Source: Bradyrhizobium sp. dw_78
Lineage (GTDB): Bacteria > Pseudomonadota > Alphaproteobacteria > Rhizobiales > Xanthobacteraceae
Reading direction: 5' to 3'
Length of the DNA stretch: 64,000 nt
Assembly (NCBI RefSeq): GCF_018449525.1
Contig: NZ_JAAVUS010000002.1
Span: 248,001-312,000 of the forward strand
Positions 8,683-17,805 of the stretch are shown piece by piece (position 1 is the first letter of the stretch; each line of letters begins with the position of its first letter). The translations under genes and the position numbers were made by a program. The notes beneath the pieces were generated by a model. The model made no database searches and had not been told where the DNA came from. It worked only from the letters and a program-made list of their open reading frames with translations.

Positions 8683-10542
8683 TTATCCTATGCGAATCCT
8701 GGCCAGCGCGGTACTGACCAGCGCGCGGTAGACGCGTTCGGACCACGTCGCAGGCCGGTCGAGCCCAAGTCTCGTCAAACATTCCAGATCGGACCCATCC
8801 GGCGTATGCGTCAGGCCCTGCCATAATAATCCCGCCAAGCGCCGCGGCGTGCGTTGCGCCTCCTGAAGAAGCTGCAAGGCTGGAAGCAGGCGCTGTTCAA
8901 CGTCGGTAAAATCGCTGCCGAACGGAAACCACGGCAGCAAGCCCGCCTCGCGCGCCGGCTTGAGCGCCGTCACGATCCTTTCGGGATGATTGTCACGGTA
9001 GGCGTGGGGAATTTCGAAGCTCTTTGGCAGCTTGCCGGCTTCCTTGGCCTGCCGCATCAGGTCGTCCTGAAACCGGGAGTCCGCAACCTGCAGCATCGCC
9101 GCGATCACCTCGGCGTCGGATTTTCCCCTGAGATCGGCGACGCCATATTCGGTGACGACGATATCGCGCAGATGCCGCGGGATGGTCTCATGGCCGTAAC
9201 GCCAGCGGATATTCGATTGGGCTTTGGCGCCGGCCAGCCGGCTCGCCTCCACCGCGAGGATCGAGCGCGCATCCGCCAGCGCGAAGGCCTGCGCCACGAA
9301 ATTATACTGGCCGCCGACACCGCTGACGACCTGCCCGTCCTCCAGCCCGTCGGAGACCGCAGCTCCCATCAAGGTTGCCATCATCGCATTGTTGACGAAA
9401 CGGGCGTCGACGCGGGCGCGCCGCTTGGCGTCCTCGTCGCCATAGAGTTCGTTGGTAAAGGACACCGGCATCATCTGGATTCGCGCCAGCTGTTCGGGCG
9501 GCATCTCCCGCAAGGCGCGATAGAACGATTTCGGTCCGAGAAAGAACGCTCCATGCAGCACGACGCCATCGACCTCGCGCTTGAGGATGCCGGCATCGAC
9601 CAGCGCGAGGAAGGCCTCGAACAGCATTTCGCTGACGCCATAAAGCCCCTTCTCGAAGGGCCCGGTTTCCAGCTCCGGCGGATATGTTGACGGCGCGAGC
9701 CGCTTCATGATCGCGTGAAATTGAGCGTTGTCGCGGTGGCGGACGATCAGGCCTTGCGCCAGCGCATCGCCGACCTGGCCGATGCCGATCTGAAGCGTTC
9801 CGCCGTCGCGCACGAGGCCCGCCGTGTGCAAACCGATCGCGTATTTGCTGTCGGTAACCGGCTCGGAAGGCGGCGCAAACAGCGGAAACTCGGTCGCGGG
9901 AGCGTCGAGCACCGCGCTGAATTCGTCCCCCGGCAGGTCGCCCAAGCCCGGCATGAACGGCAGTTCGGAATTGACCTGTCCGATCAGCTTGAACGAAGCG
10001 CGGCCCTCGGCGCGGGCGCGCAGGATATCCAGCGTCGTATCGGTATTGCAGCTCAGGCTATAGCGGGCGACGCCATCGACCACGCGTTTTGCGACCAGTT
10101 GGGTGACGACATTCAATCCGCGCGCCAGCAGATATGAGGACGCGTGGGTATAGTTTGCCGAAATGTAATGTTGCTGCGCGGACGGCACGTGCAGCCATTT
10201 TCCGGCCAGGAAGAAAAATTCGATCACCGCTATATTGGGCGGCAGTTCGCCCGCGCGCAGCGCGTCGGCATAGGCAAGATCGGGATAACCGCCGAACAGG
10301 CGGTCGATCACGGGCGTGATGAAGCGCCGCTCCAGCAGATTCGCCGGTTTCGGCTTTTCCAGCGTCAACGCGGACAGGAAAGTAAGGGTGATGCCGCGGT
10401 CGGCCGCGGCCCGCGCGTAGAGCGCATTCACAATATGGTTAGCTTTGCCGAGCCCGAGCGGCAGTCCGACCACCAGATTGGTCCCGACATCGCGGATAAT
10501 CTCCTCCGCGATCGCGTCGGGGTCGGAGAATATTTTCGGCAT
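8683..10542 (-). CDS. Acetyl-CoA hydrolase/CoA-transferase family protein
   Basis: This 619-residue cytoplasmic protein has a two-domain CoA-transferase fold. N-terminal VVGLPLGLGKANHIVNALYA and ITLTFLSALTLEKP form the first domain. The second contains LQIGIGQVGDALAQGLI, a catalytic-type glutamate region, and the conserved GGQYNFVAQAFALADARSIL and IVVTEYGVADLRGKSDAEVI motifs near residues 405-480. Members hydrolyse acetyl-CoA or move CoA between acyl groups. The sequence is longer at the C-terminus than short acetate CoA-transferases, as in the rhizobial subgroup. It stands alone on its strand with no operon partner. The exact substrate is not predicted. Confidence 0.85.
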   Translation of the reverse strand: MPKIFSDPDAIAEEIIRDVGTNLVVGLPLGLGKANHIVNALYARAAADRGITLTFLSALTLEKPKPANLLERRFITPVIDRLFGGYPDLAYADALRAGELPPNIAVIEFFFLAGKWLHVPSAQQHYISANYTHASSYLLARGLNVVTQLVAKRVVDGVARYSLSCNTDTTLDILRARAEGRASFKLIGQVNSELPFMPGLGDLPGDEFSAVLDAPATEFPLFAPPSEPVTDSKYAIGLHTAGLVRDGGTLQIGIGQVGDALAQGLIVRHRDNAQFHAIMKRLAPSTYPPELETGPFEKGLYGVSEMLFEAFLALVDAGILKREVDGVVLHGAFFLGPKSFYRALREMPPEQLARIQMMPVSFTNELYGDEDAKRRARVDARFVNNAMMATLMGAAVSDGLEDGQVVSGVGGQYNFVAQAFALADARSILAVEASRLAGAKAQSNIRWRYGHETIPRHLRDIVVTEYGVADLRGKSDAEVIAAMLQVADSRFQDDLMRQAKEAGKLPKSFEIPHAYRDNHPERIVTALKPAREAGLLPWFPFGSDFTDVEQRLLPALQLLQEAQRTPRRLAGLLWQGLTHTPDGSDLECLTRLGLDRPATWSERVYRALVSTALARIRIG

Positions 10543-10821
10543 TCAATGCAAGCCCGGCGCAAGAGAGACAGGCCACGCCCGGAATCGGGCGCCAACCGCT
10601 GGGTTCCTATAGTCTATCTGCACCCGATATTCGTCTGTGACGAACCGGCAACAGCGCTGCACTGAATTCACAGGGTTTATGGGCCCGATGGTTTGCCTGT
10701 GGCGGTCGCGCCCTCTAAACAGGTACATCAGTTGGTGGCAGTCGGCGGGGGCGGACGGCCGGGTTGGTAACGGAATCAGATGGTTGGGCGTGCCGCTAGA
10801 GTTGGCCACGTGGAAAGGCGC

Positions 10822-12231
10822 ATGCCCCGGTCGGGCATTTGCCTTGGCGCCGCAACATGGCTCGTAACCTGCCTCGGCCTTGTGACCTGGGTCAGCTTGC
10901 CCGCCACGGCGCGGGCCGAAAGCCTCGCCGAGGCTTTGGTCAAAGCCTATCAGAACAATCCACAGCTCAACGCCGAACGGGCCCGGCAACGCGCCACCGA
11001 CGAGAACGTGCCGCAGGCAACGGCGGGCTACCGGCCCCAGATCATCGCCAGCCTGAGCGCCGGACTTCAGGCGGTGCGCGACCTGCTCCCCGGCAACACC
11101 ATCCAATCCGCGACCCTGAAGCCGTGGATCATCGGGGTAACGGTGACGCAGACGCTGTTCAACGGCTACAAGACCGCGAACAGCGTTCGCGTGGCCGAAT
11201 TGCAGGTGCAATCCGGCCGCGAAGCGTTGCGCAATGTCGGCCAGGGCGTGCTGCTCGACGCCGTCACCGCCTATACCAACGTGCTGGCCAACCAATCGCT
11301 GGCCGAAGCGCAGCGCTCCAACGTCGCCTTCCTGCGCGAGACGCTCGAAATCACCCAGCGGCGCCTCAAGGCCGGTGATGTCACGCCGACCGATACCTCG
11401 CAGGCGGAGGCCCGCCTGAGCCGCGGCCTTTCCGATCTCAATGCCGCCGAGGTCAATCTCGCCGTCAGTCAGGCCACCTACGCCCAGGTCATCGGCAATG
11501 CCCCTTCCCAATTGAAACCCGCCGACACCGTGGACCGCTATCTGCCGCACAGCCGCGACGAGGCCACCACCCTCGCCCTCAAGGAAAATCCCGCCGTCAC
11601 CGCCGCCGGCTTCGACGTCGACGTCGCCTCGACCAGCATCCGCGTCGCCGAAAGCAGCCTGATGCCCACCGTCACCTTGCAAGGCAATGTCAGCCACAGC
11701 AGCGACTCGGACCCGAGCTTGAGCACCTTCAGGACCGACCAGGCCTCGGTAGTCGGCTCGGTCAATGCGCCGATCTACGATGGCGGCACCGGCGCGTCGC
11801 AGACCCGGCAGGCCAAGGAAGTGGCCACGCAAAGCCGGCTCGTGCTCGATCAGGTTCGCGACCAGGCGCGCACCGCCGCGCTCGGCGCCTGGGTCACAAA
11901 TGAAGGCGCCAAGATCGCGGTGACGGCGTCCGAATCCGAAGTGCAGGCCGCCACCGTCGCGCTGCAGGGCGTGCAGAAGGAAGCGTCCGGCGGCCAGCGC
12001 ACCACGGTCGATGTGCTGAATTCGCAGGCCGACCTGATTTCGGCGAGAGCGCGGCTGATCGGCGCCCTGCGCGATCGCGTGATCGCCTCCTATACGCTGC
12101 TCAGCGCCATCGGCCGGCTTGACGTCAAGACCCTGGGGCTGAACACGCCGGACTACCTGCCCGAAACGCATTACCATCAGGTGCGCGACGCCTGGGAAGG
12201 GCTGCGCACGCGCACGCCGTCCGGGCAGTAA
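10822..12231 (+). CDS. tolC: TolC-family outer membrane channel
   Basis: This 469-residue protein begins at the ATG preceded by GGAAAGG. Its signal peptide is cleaved near TARAESLAEA. The mature protein opens with SLAEALVKAYQNNPQLNAER, the typical start of TolC/type I secretion channels, and carries two repeats of long helices and beta strands (VTQTLFNGYKTANSVR; VNAPIYDGGTGASQTRQAK). TolC trimers form the outer membrane exit duct for RND pumps and type I exporters. It is convergent with the RND pump and adaptor genes to its right and could serve them, although the pair is on the opposite strand and may be regulated separately. Confidence 0.93.
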   Translation: MPRSGICLGAATWLVTCLGLVTWVSLPATARAESLAEALVKAYQNNPQLNAERARQRATDENVPQATAGYRPQIIASLSAGLQAVRDLLPGNTIQSATLKPWIIGVTVTQTLFNGYKTANSVRVAELQVQSGREALRNVGQGVLLDAVTAYTNVLANQSLAEAQRSNVAFLRETLEITQRRLKAGDVTPTDTSQAEARLSRGLSDLNAAEVNLAVSQATYAQVIGNAPSQLKPADTVDRYLPHSRDEATTLALKENPAVTAAGFDVDVASTSIRVAESSLMPTVTLQGNVSHSSDSDPSLSTFRTDQASVVGSVNAPIYDGGTGASQTRQAKEVATQSRLVLDQVRDQARTAALGAWVTNEGAKIAVTASESEVQAATVALQGVQKEASGGQRTTVDVLNSQADLISARARLIGALRDRVIASYTLLSAIGRLDVKTLGLNTPDYLPETHYHQVRDAWEGLRTRTPSGQ

Positions 12232-12300
12232 AAACAAACCCTACCTTTTTTGATTTTTCCCCTGCCCCGGCCCATCGGCCGCTGAGTCGGCGCGGCTGTA

Positions 12301-12320
12301 AAGACCTCCGGGAAGGTCTT
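12301..12320 (-). terminator. Short hairpin between tolC and the RND pump gene
   Basis: A 7-bp stem (12301-12307 with 12314-12320) has a 6-base loop. Read on the minus strand it is followed by TTTACAG after the stop of the pump gene at 12328. It is a weak terminator candidate. Confidence 0.35.
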
Positions 12321-12327
12321 GCCGCCG

Positions 12328-15300
12328 CTATCGGGCGCGGCGCGAGAAGAACGAGATCAGGACCGGCAGCGTCACCAGGATGACGATCGGCGCCAGCATC
12401 ATGCCGGTCACCACCACGACTGCCAGCGGCTTTTGCACCTGCGATCCGATGCCGGCCGACAGCGCCGCCGGCAACAGCCCAACGCCGGCGACCGCGCAGG
12501 TCATCAGCACCGGACGGAGTTGTGACTCGCCGGTGCGGACCACGGCGCTAAGGCGGTCGAGGCCGTCATCGATCAGCTGATTGTATTGCGACAGGATGAT
12601 GATGCCGTCCATCACCGAAATGCCGAACAGCGCGATGAAGCCGATCGCCGCCGAAACGCTGAACGGAATCCCTGTGATCAACAGCCCGAGCACGCCGCCG
12701 AAGATCGCCATCGGGATCACGCTCATGGCGAGCAGCGTGTCGGCCATCGAGCCGAAATTGAACCAGAGCAGGACCGCGATCAGCGCCAGGCTGATCGGCA
12801 CCACGATCGACAGCCGCCGGATGGCGTCCTGAAGGTTGCCGAATTCGCCGACCCATTCCAGCCGCGATCCCGCCGGCAGCTTGACCTGCTCCTCGACCTT
12901 TTGCTGCGCCTCCTGGATCGCGCTGCCGAGATCGCGCCCGCGCACCGAGAACTTGATCGGCAGATAGCGCTCCTGCTGCTCGCGATAGATATAGGCCGCG
13001 CCCGACACCAGCTTGATCGAGGCGACCTCGCTCAGCGGCACCTGCGTGATCGTTCCGTTCGGACCGGGCGCGCCGATACGCAAATTCTGGATCGCCTCGG
13101 CGCTCTTGCGATATTCGGGCGCGAGCCGGACGACGATCGGAAAATGCCGGTCGCTGCCGGGCTCATAGAGGTCGCCGGCGCTGTCGCCGCCGATCGCCAC
13201 CTTGATGGTGGAATTGATGTCGCCGGGGGCAAGCCCGTAGCGGGCGGCCTTGGCGCGGTCGATGTCAATCTGGATCGTCGGCTGGCCGAGCGAGGTGAAC
13301 ACCGCGAGATCCGTGATGCCCTGCACCGTGGCAAGAACGTCCTTGATCTTGTCGGCGGTGTCGGTCAGCGTCTGCAGGTCGTTGCCATAGAGCTTGATCG
13401 AGTTCTCGCCCTTCACGCCCGACACGGCTTCCGACACGTTGTCCTGAAGATATTGCGAGAAGTTGAACTCGACGCCGGGAAACTGGTCCTGCAGCTTCGC
13501 CAGCATCTGCTGGGTCAATACGTCCTTGTCATGCGTACCCGGCCATTCGCTGGCCGGCTTCAGCGGCGCGAAGAATTCCGCGTTGAAGAAACCGGCGGCG
13601 TCGGTGCCGTCGTCGGGGCGGCCGTGTTGCGACACCACGGATTCGACTTCGGGGAAGCCGCGGATCAGCTTGCGCATATCGTTGACATAGGTGTTGCCGG
13701 CTTCCAGCGAGATCGTCGGCGGCAGCGTGGCGCGAATCCAGAGATTGCCTTCCTCGAGCTTGGGCAGGAATTCCAGCCCCAGCAGCCGGCCGAAGATGAC
13801 GGTCATGACCACGAGCCCGATCGCCCCGGCCATGACGAGCTTGCGGTTGTTGACCGCCCAGTTCAGCATCGGCACGTAGATCCGATGCAGGATCGCCATG
13901 ATCCAGGTCTCGGTTTCCTGCACATGCGCCGGCAGGATGATCGCACTCAGGGCCGGCGTGATCGTAAATGTCGCCAGCAGGCCGCCCGCGAGCGCATAGG
14001 CATAGGTCCGCGCCATCGGGCCGAAAATATTGCCTTCGACGCCGCTCAGCGTGAACAGCGGCAGGAACGCCGCGATGATGATGGCCGCGGCGAAGAAGAT
14101 CGACCGCGACACGTCGGCGGCGGCGGAGAGGATGGCATGGCTCTTCATGCCCATCGTGGTTTCGGTCGAGATATGGCTTTGCTCGGCTGCCGAAAGCGCC
14201 GTGGTCTGGGTCAGCCGGCGGAAGATCGCTTCCACCATGATCACGGTGGCGTCCACGATCAGGCCGAAATCGATGGCGCCGACCGATAGCAGATTGGCGG
14301 ATTCGCCGCGCAGCACCAGGATGATGACGGCGAAGAACAGCGCGAACGGAATGGTGGCACCGACGATCAGCGCACTCCTGAGATCGCCGAGGAAGATCCA
14401 CTGCAACAGCACGATCAGGAGAATGCCGACCACCATGTTGTGCAGCACGGTCGCGGTCGTGATGTCGATCAGGTCCTTGCGGTCGTAGATGCGTTCGATT
14501 TTGACGCCCGGCGGCAGGATGCTGGAATTGTTGATCGACGCGACCACGTCCTCGACACGGCGGATCGTCGGCGAGCTTTGCTCGCCGCGCCGCATCAGCA
14601 CGATGCCTTCGACGATGTCGTCGTCATTGTCGAGGCCGGCGATGCCGAGCCGCGGCCGCTCGCCGACGGTCACGGTCGCGACATCCTTGACCAGAACGGG
14701 ATTGCCTCCGTTCTGCGCGACCATGGTGTTGGCAAGGTCGTCGATCGAACGGATCAGGCCGACACCGCGCACGACGGCGGATTGCGTGCCGATGTTGACG
14801 GTATTGCCGCCGACATTGATGTTGGCGTTGCCGACGGCTTGCAGCACTTGCGGCAGCGTCAGGCCGTTGGCGACCAGTTTGTTGAAATCGACCTGGATTT
14901 CGTAGGTCTTGGTCTTGCCGCCCCAGCCGGTCACGTCGATGACGCCGGGCACCGAACGAAAGCGGCGCTCCAGCACCCAATCCTGCAACGTCTTCAGGTC
15001 GAGAACGCTGTAATTCGGCGGGCCCTTGAGCCGGTAACGATAGATTTCACCGATGGCGCTGAGCGGCGAGATCTGGGGCTGCACGTTGCCGGGCAGCGGC
15101 GCCAGTTGCGACAGCCGGTTCAAAACCTGCTGCAACGCCTCGTCATAGGTGTAGTCGAAGGAAAACTGCAGTTTGACGTCCGACAGGCCGTACAGCGAAA
15201 TGGTGCGGATCGTTTGCAGGTTCTTGATGCCGGAGACCTGGGTCTCGAGCGGGATGGTGATGTAGCGTTCGATCTCTTCGGCCGACAATCCCGGACTCTG

Positions 15301-15450
15301 CGTCACGACGTCGACCATCGGCGGCGTCGGATCGGGATAGGCCTCGATGTTGAGTTGCTTGAACGCGATCAGGCCGCCGACCATCACGACGACCAGCAGG
15401 CCCACCATCAGATAGCGGCGGTTGACGGCAATGGCGACGAGACGATCCAT
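12328..15450 (-). CDS. CusA/CzcA-family RND efflux pump (inner membrane)
   Basis: The protein has 1040 residues, full length for an RND pump, with two sets of six membrane helices and two large periplasmic loops. The start MDRLVAIAVNRRYLMVGLLV and the helix 4 motif DFGLIVDATVIMVE (residues 394-407) place it in the heavy-metal efflux (HME) group rather than the multidrug group. The aspartates of that motif carry protons. The first loop of the second half contains SQHGRPDDGTDAAGFFNAEF and shows no methionine triad like that of CusA, so copper or silver specificity is not supported. It follows its adaptor gene by 65 bases on the same strand. The substrate remains open. Confidence 0.9.
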   Translation of the reverse strand: MDRLVAIAVNRRYLMVGLLVVVMVGGLIAFKQLNIEAYPDPTPPMVDVVTQSPGLSAEEIERYITIPLETQVSGIKNLQTIRTISLYGLSDVKLQFSFDYTYDEALQQVLNRLSQLAPLPGNVQPQISPLSAIGEIYRYRLKGPPNYSVLDLKTLQDWVLERRFRSVPGVIDVTGWGGKTKTYEIQVDFNKLVANGLTLPQVLQAVGNANINVGGNTVNIGTQSAVVRGVGLIRSIDDLANTMVAQNGGNPVLVKDVATVTVGERPRLGIAGLDNDDDIVEGIVLMRRGEQSSPTIRRVEDVVASINNSSILPPGVKIERIYDRKDLIDITTATVLHNMVVGILLIVLLQWIFLGDLRSALIVGATIPFALFFAVIILVLRGESANLLSVGAIDFGLIVDATVIMVEAIFRRLTQTTALSAAEQSHISTETTMGMKSHAILSAAADVSRSIFFAAAIIIAAFLPLFTLSGVEGNIFGPMARTYAYALAGGLLATFTITPALSAIILPAHVQETETWIMAILHRIYVPMLNWAVNNRKLVMAGAIGLVVMTVIFGRLLGLEFLPKLEEGNLWIRATLPPTISLEAGNTYVNDMRKLIRGFPEVESVVSQHGRPDDGTDAAGFFNAEFFAPLKPASEWPGTHDKDVLTQQMLAKLQDQFPGVEFNFSQYLQDNVSEAVSGVKGENSIKLYGNDLQTLTDTADKIKDVLATVQGITDLAVFTSLGQPTIQIDIDRAKAARYGLAPGDINSTIKVAIGGDSAGDLYEPGSDRHFPIVVRLAPEYRKSAEAIQNLRIGAPGPNGTITQVPLSEVASIKLVSGAAYIYREQQERYLPIKFSVRGRDLGSAIQEAQQKVEEQVKLPAGSRLEWVGEFGNLQDAIRRLSIVVPISLALIAVLLWFNFGSMADTLLAMSVIPMAIFGGVLGLLITGIPFSVSAAIGFIALFGISVMDGIIILSQYNQLIDDGLDRLSAVVRTGESQLRPVLMTCAVAGVGLLPAALSAGIGSQVQKPLAVVVVTGMMLAPIVILVTLPVLISFFSRRAR

Positions 15451-15515
15451 TCAGATCGGGACTTTCACTGCGCTGTGATGAGGACTGGCGTCCCGAATAC
15501 GAGGCGGATCATGCG

Positions 15516-16760
15516 CTAGGTGCCCGATGCCGCGCGGTCGATGAACAGGCTGCCCTTTGTAACGATCTGCTCGCCGGGTTTCAAATTACCTTCGACCTCG
15601 ACGAGATCGCCATTGGTCAGGCCGGTCTTGATCCGGCGAAGTTCGATCGACTTGTCGTCATGCGCGACCCATACCCGGACCTGATCGCCTTCGTAGATCA
15701 GCGCCTGCTTCGGCACGCCGACCGCGGAATGATCGCCGCCCGAATAGATCGTGACGTTGGCAAACATTTCCGGCTTCAGAAGATTGTCCTTGTTGTCAAC
15801 GGTAGCGCGAACAAACAGCCTTCTTGTGTTCGGGTCGATCGCGGCGGCGACATAATCGACATGCGCCGTAAACGGATGGGCCGGCAACGCCAATACGCTG
15901 AAGGAGAGATCCTGCCCGACCGAGACGATCGATGCGTCGGTTTCGCGGACAAAGGCGATCAGCCAGACCGTGGAAAGATCGCCGATCACATAGACCGGAT
16001 CGCTGGCGCCGGCGCTGATATATTGTCCGGGTCCGATCTTCCGCTGCACCACCGTGCCGGCGATCGGCGAGAACACCGTGGTGTTCGGATCGATGCTGCC
16101 CTTTTCCTGAAAGCTCGAAATCGCCTCGTCGCTGAAACCGAGGATCTTCAATTTGTTGCGCGCGGCCTCGAGCGCCGTTTGCCCCGAGCGCATGTCGTTC
16201 TGGGCCTGGATCAGGGTCGCCTGCGACTGCTGGTAATCCTTCAGCGGGACGGCCTTGCCCTCGAACAGATCCTTGGCCCGCGTGTCCTGCAATTGCGCCA
16301 GGTCGAGCGCCGATTTCGCCTTGTTCAGACCGGTCATGGCGGTGATGAAATCGTTCTGCGCCTGCACCGTGTCGGCGGCCTCGATCACGAACAGAGGCTG
16401 GCCCTGCTTGACCTGATCGCCCGGCTTGACCAGAAGCCTGATGACCCGGCCGGTATAGGGCGAAAACACCGGCGTCGAGCGATCCTCGTCGACGGCGATC
16501 TTGCCTTCGGTGGCGTGCTCGGCCCGGAACACGCGCTCGGTCACCGGCGCGATGGTCAGGCTGGCCCATTCGGCCGGGGTCGGCGTGTAGCGCGATTCCC
16601 GGCGGGATTGGCTCGACAGGTCCGAATTCCGCTCCGGAGCGGCCCCGCCGAGGTGCAGAAATCCATAAAGGGCGATCCCGACGACCACCAGCAAGGCTGC
16701 GCCAACGGCCATTTGCTTCCGGTTAAGAGGCTGTAATTGCTTGGTAAATTCTGGCGGCAT
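15516..16760 (-). CDS. RND efflux periplasmic adaptor (CusB/HlyD family)
   Basis: This 414-residue membrane-fusion protein has one N-terminal hydrophobic segment (MAVGAALLVVVGIALYGFLH). A beta-barrel/lipoyl core follows (FSPYTGRVIRLLVKPGDQVK, with its second half at VFSPIAGTVVQRKIGPGQYI) and a helical hairpin between them rich in Ala, Gln and Lys. It would link the inner-membrane pump encoded immediately downstream to an outer membrane channel. The His/Met-rich N-terminal metal-binding stretch of CusB is absent, in line with the lack of copper ligands in the pump. It is the first gene of a two-gene operon. Confidence 0.9.
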   Translation of the reverse strand: MPPEFTKQLQPLNRKQMAVGAALLVVVGIALYGFLHLGGAAPERNSDLSSQSRRESRYTPTPAEWASLTIAPVTERVFRAEHATEGKIAVDEDRSTPVFSPYTGRVIRLLVKPGDQVKQGQPLFVIEAADTVQAQNDFITAMTGLNKAKSALDLAQLQDTRAKDLFEGKAVPLKDYQQSQATLIQAQNDMRSGQTALEAARNKLKILGFSDEAISSFQEKGSIDPNTTVFSPIAGTVVQRKIGPGQYISAGASDPVYVIGDLSTVWLIAFVRETDASIVSVGQDLSFSVLALPAHPFTAHVDYVAAAIDPNTRRLFVRATVDNKDNLLKPEMFANVTIYSGGDHSAVGVPKQALIYEGDQVRVWVAHDDKSIELRRIKTGLTNGDLVEVEGNLKPGEQIVTKGSLFIDRAASGT

Positions 16761-17150
16761 CGGATCCGGTCACAGCAGCGATGATTCTGGCGTTGGCGGC
16801 CTCATCGGAACGCTAATAGTGCCCATTTGATGTTTCAGACAAACTAAAAACGCCAACGGCCTTGGCGTTTTGCGTTAAAATTTCGAAAGCTAAGGCCGGT
16901 CATCAGGGCCGGTCATGACGGGCGCACCGGCCATTGCGGAGAATGACTGCCTGGCGGCATCGCGGGGCGGGCCCGGAAGGCGGGCGTTTTCGACAATACC
17001 GCCGCGTGCGCGACCGGCGCCTGATGACAAGCTTCGCGACGCAATCCATGTCGCCGCACAAAGGAAGAATGGATTGCTTTGTCGCGTTCGCGCCGCGGAA
17101 TGACATACACGGCTTCTCGTTCTCGCGACATGATACGTCCGAGTGATTTA
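16761..17150. repeat. Intergenic DNA with a palindrome and a dispersed repeat
   Basis: This part of a 1-kb gene-free stretch holds a perfect 10-bp stem (16847-16856 with 16862-16871, AAAACGCCAA/TTGGCGTTTT). From about 17030 to 17105 it carries a repeat whose minus strand reads GCGACAAAGCAATCCATTC. Variants of that phrase are scattered through Bradyrhizobium genomes between genes. The small open frames over it are artefacts of the repeat. Confidence 0.55.
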
Positions 17151-17159
17151 AAAAATCAT

Positions 17160-17655
17160 CGCCCGAAAACAGAGGGCGCAGCGCAACCCTCAAATGAGGG
17201 CGCGGGGAAGGCCGGGTGCCCGTTGCACCCGCAGCCTCGCGTGCAAAATAGATAAGCACACGAGTTCGTCACCACAGGTACACCGGGACAACCCGGCCTT
17301 CCCTGCGCAATGGTTTTAACGGCTTACTCCGTGCTCTCCCCGGTGACCGGGCTTTATTGTCACCGTCATGAGTGCAATGCGAAGCATTGTCGCCAACTTG
17401 ACGCCAGCGTCGGGGCGTCAGGACCACACGGCTTCGCCGTCCGCGTTCACCGGCGTTCGTCTCTCGCCGCTGCCGCGTCCACCGCTTCCCGCGCCCAACG
17501 TCCGTGACGATCGCGATACGCCCCTCTTGCGGGTGCGGGATGGCGAGGGACATAGAGCTGTTTCTACCGAACGGGGAAGTGAAAAATTTCGCGAGACGCG
17601 GCTGGACAGCCGACTCACCCGACGGGCGATCCGGAATGGCGGTCGCGCTTAATGG
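17160..17655. repeat. Long dispersed intergenic element of Bradyrhizobium type
   Basis: The stretch contains the phrases ACCCGGCCTTCCCTGCGCAA, TGGTTTTAACGGCTTACTCC, CTCTCCCCGGTGACCGGGCT, GACGCCAGCGTCGGGGCGTC and GTGACGATCGCGATACGCCC in that order. I recall this chain of phrases from many intergenic sites in Bradyrhizobium and related genera. No coding frame is conserved across it. It may be a decayed mobile or structured RNA element; its role is unknown. Confidence 0.55.
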
Positions 17656-17683
17656 CTAACCAGTGCCGTTACATCACCGAGCG

Positions 17684-17790
17684 TCATCATCCGCGACAGC
17701 GGATGATCCAGTATTGCAGTGCCGTCCGTGATGGAATCGTGAAGCCACGGCGTACTGGATAGCCGCCTTGCGGTATGATGACGGGTTATG
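17684..17790. repeat. Dispersed repeat with the phrase GATGATCCAGTATT
   Basis: It has a short inverted core (GTCATCATCCGC with GCGGATGATCCAG) followed by GAAGCCACGGCGTACTGGAT. The unit resembles a roughly 100-bp Bradyrhizobium intergenic repeat. It lies directly downstream of dnaE2 and may act in its 3' end, but no T-run marks a terminator. Confidence 0.5.
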
Positions 17791-17805
17791 TGGCAGGCGC
17801 GTCCT

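Noticed and set aside
12586..14289. Long plus-strand open frame opposite the RND pump gene
   Set aside because: Its His-, Asp- and Arg-rich composition is that of an antisense shadow, while the minus strand encodes a full RND protein.
16903..17259. Open frame translating to phrases such as GANATKQSI
   Set aside because: This peptide pattern is a known by-product of translating a dispersed Bradyrhizobium repeat.
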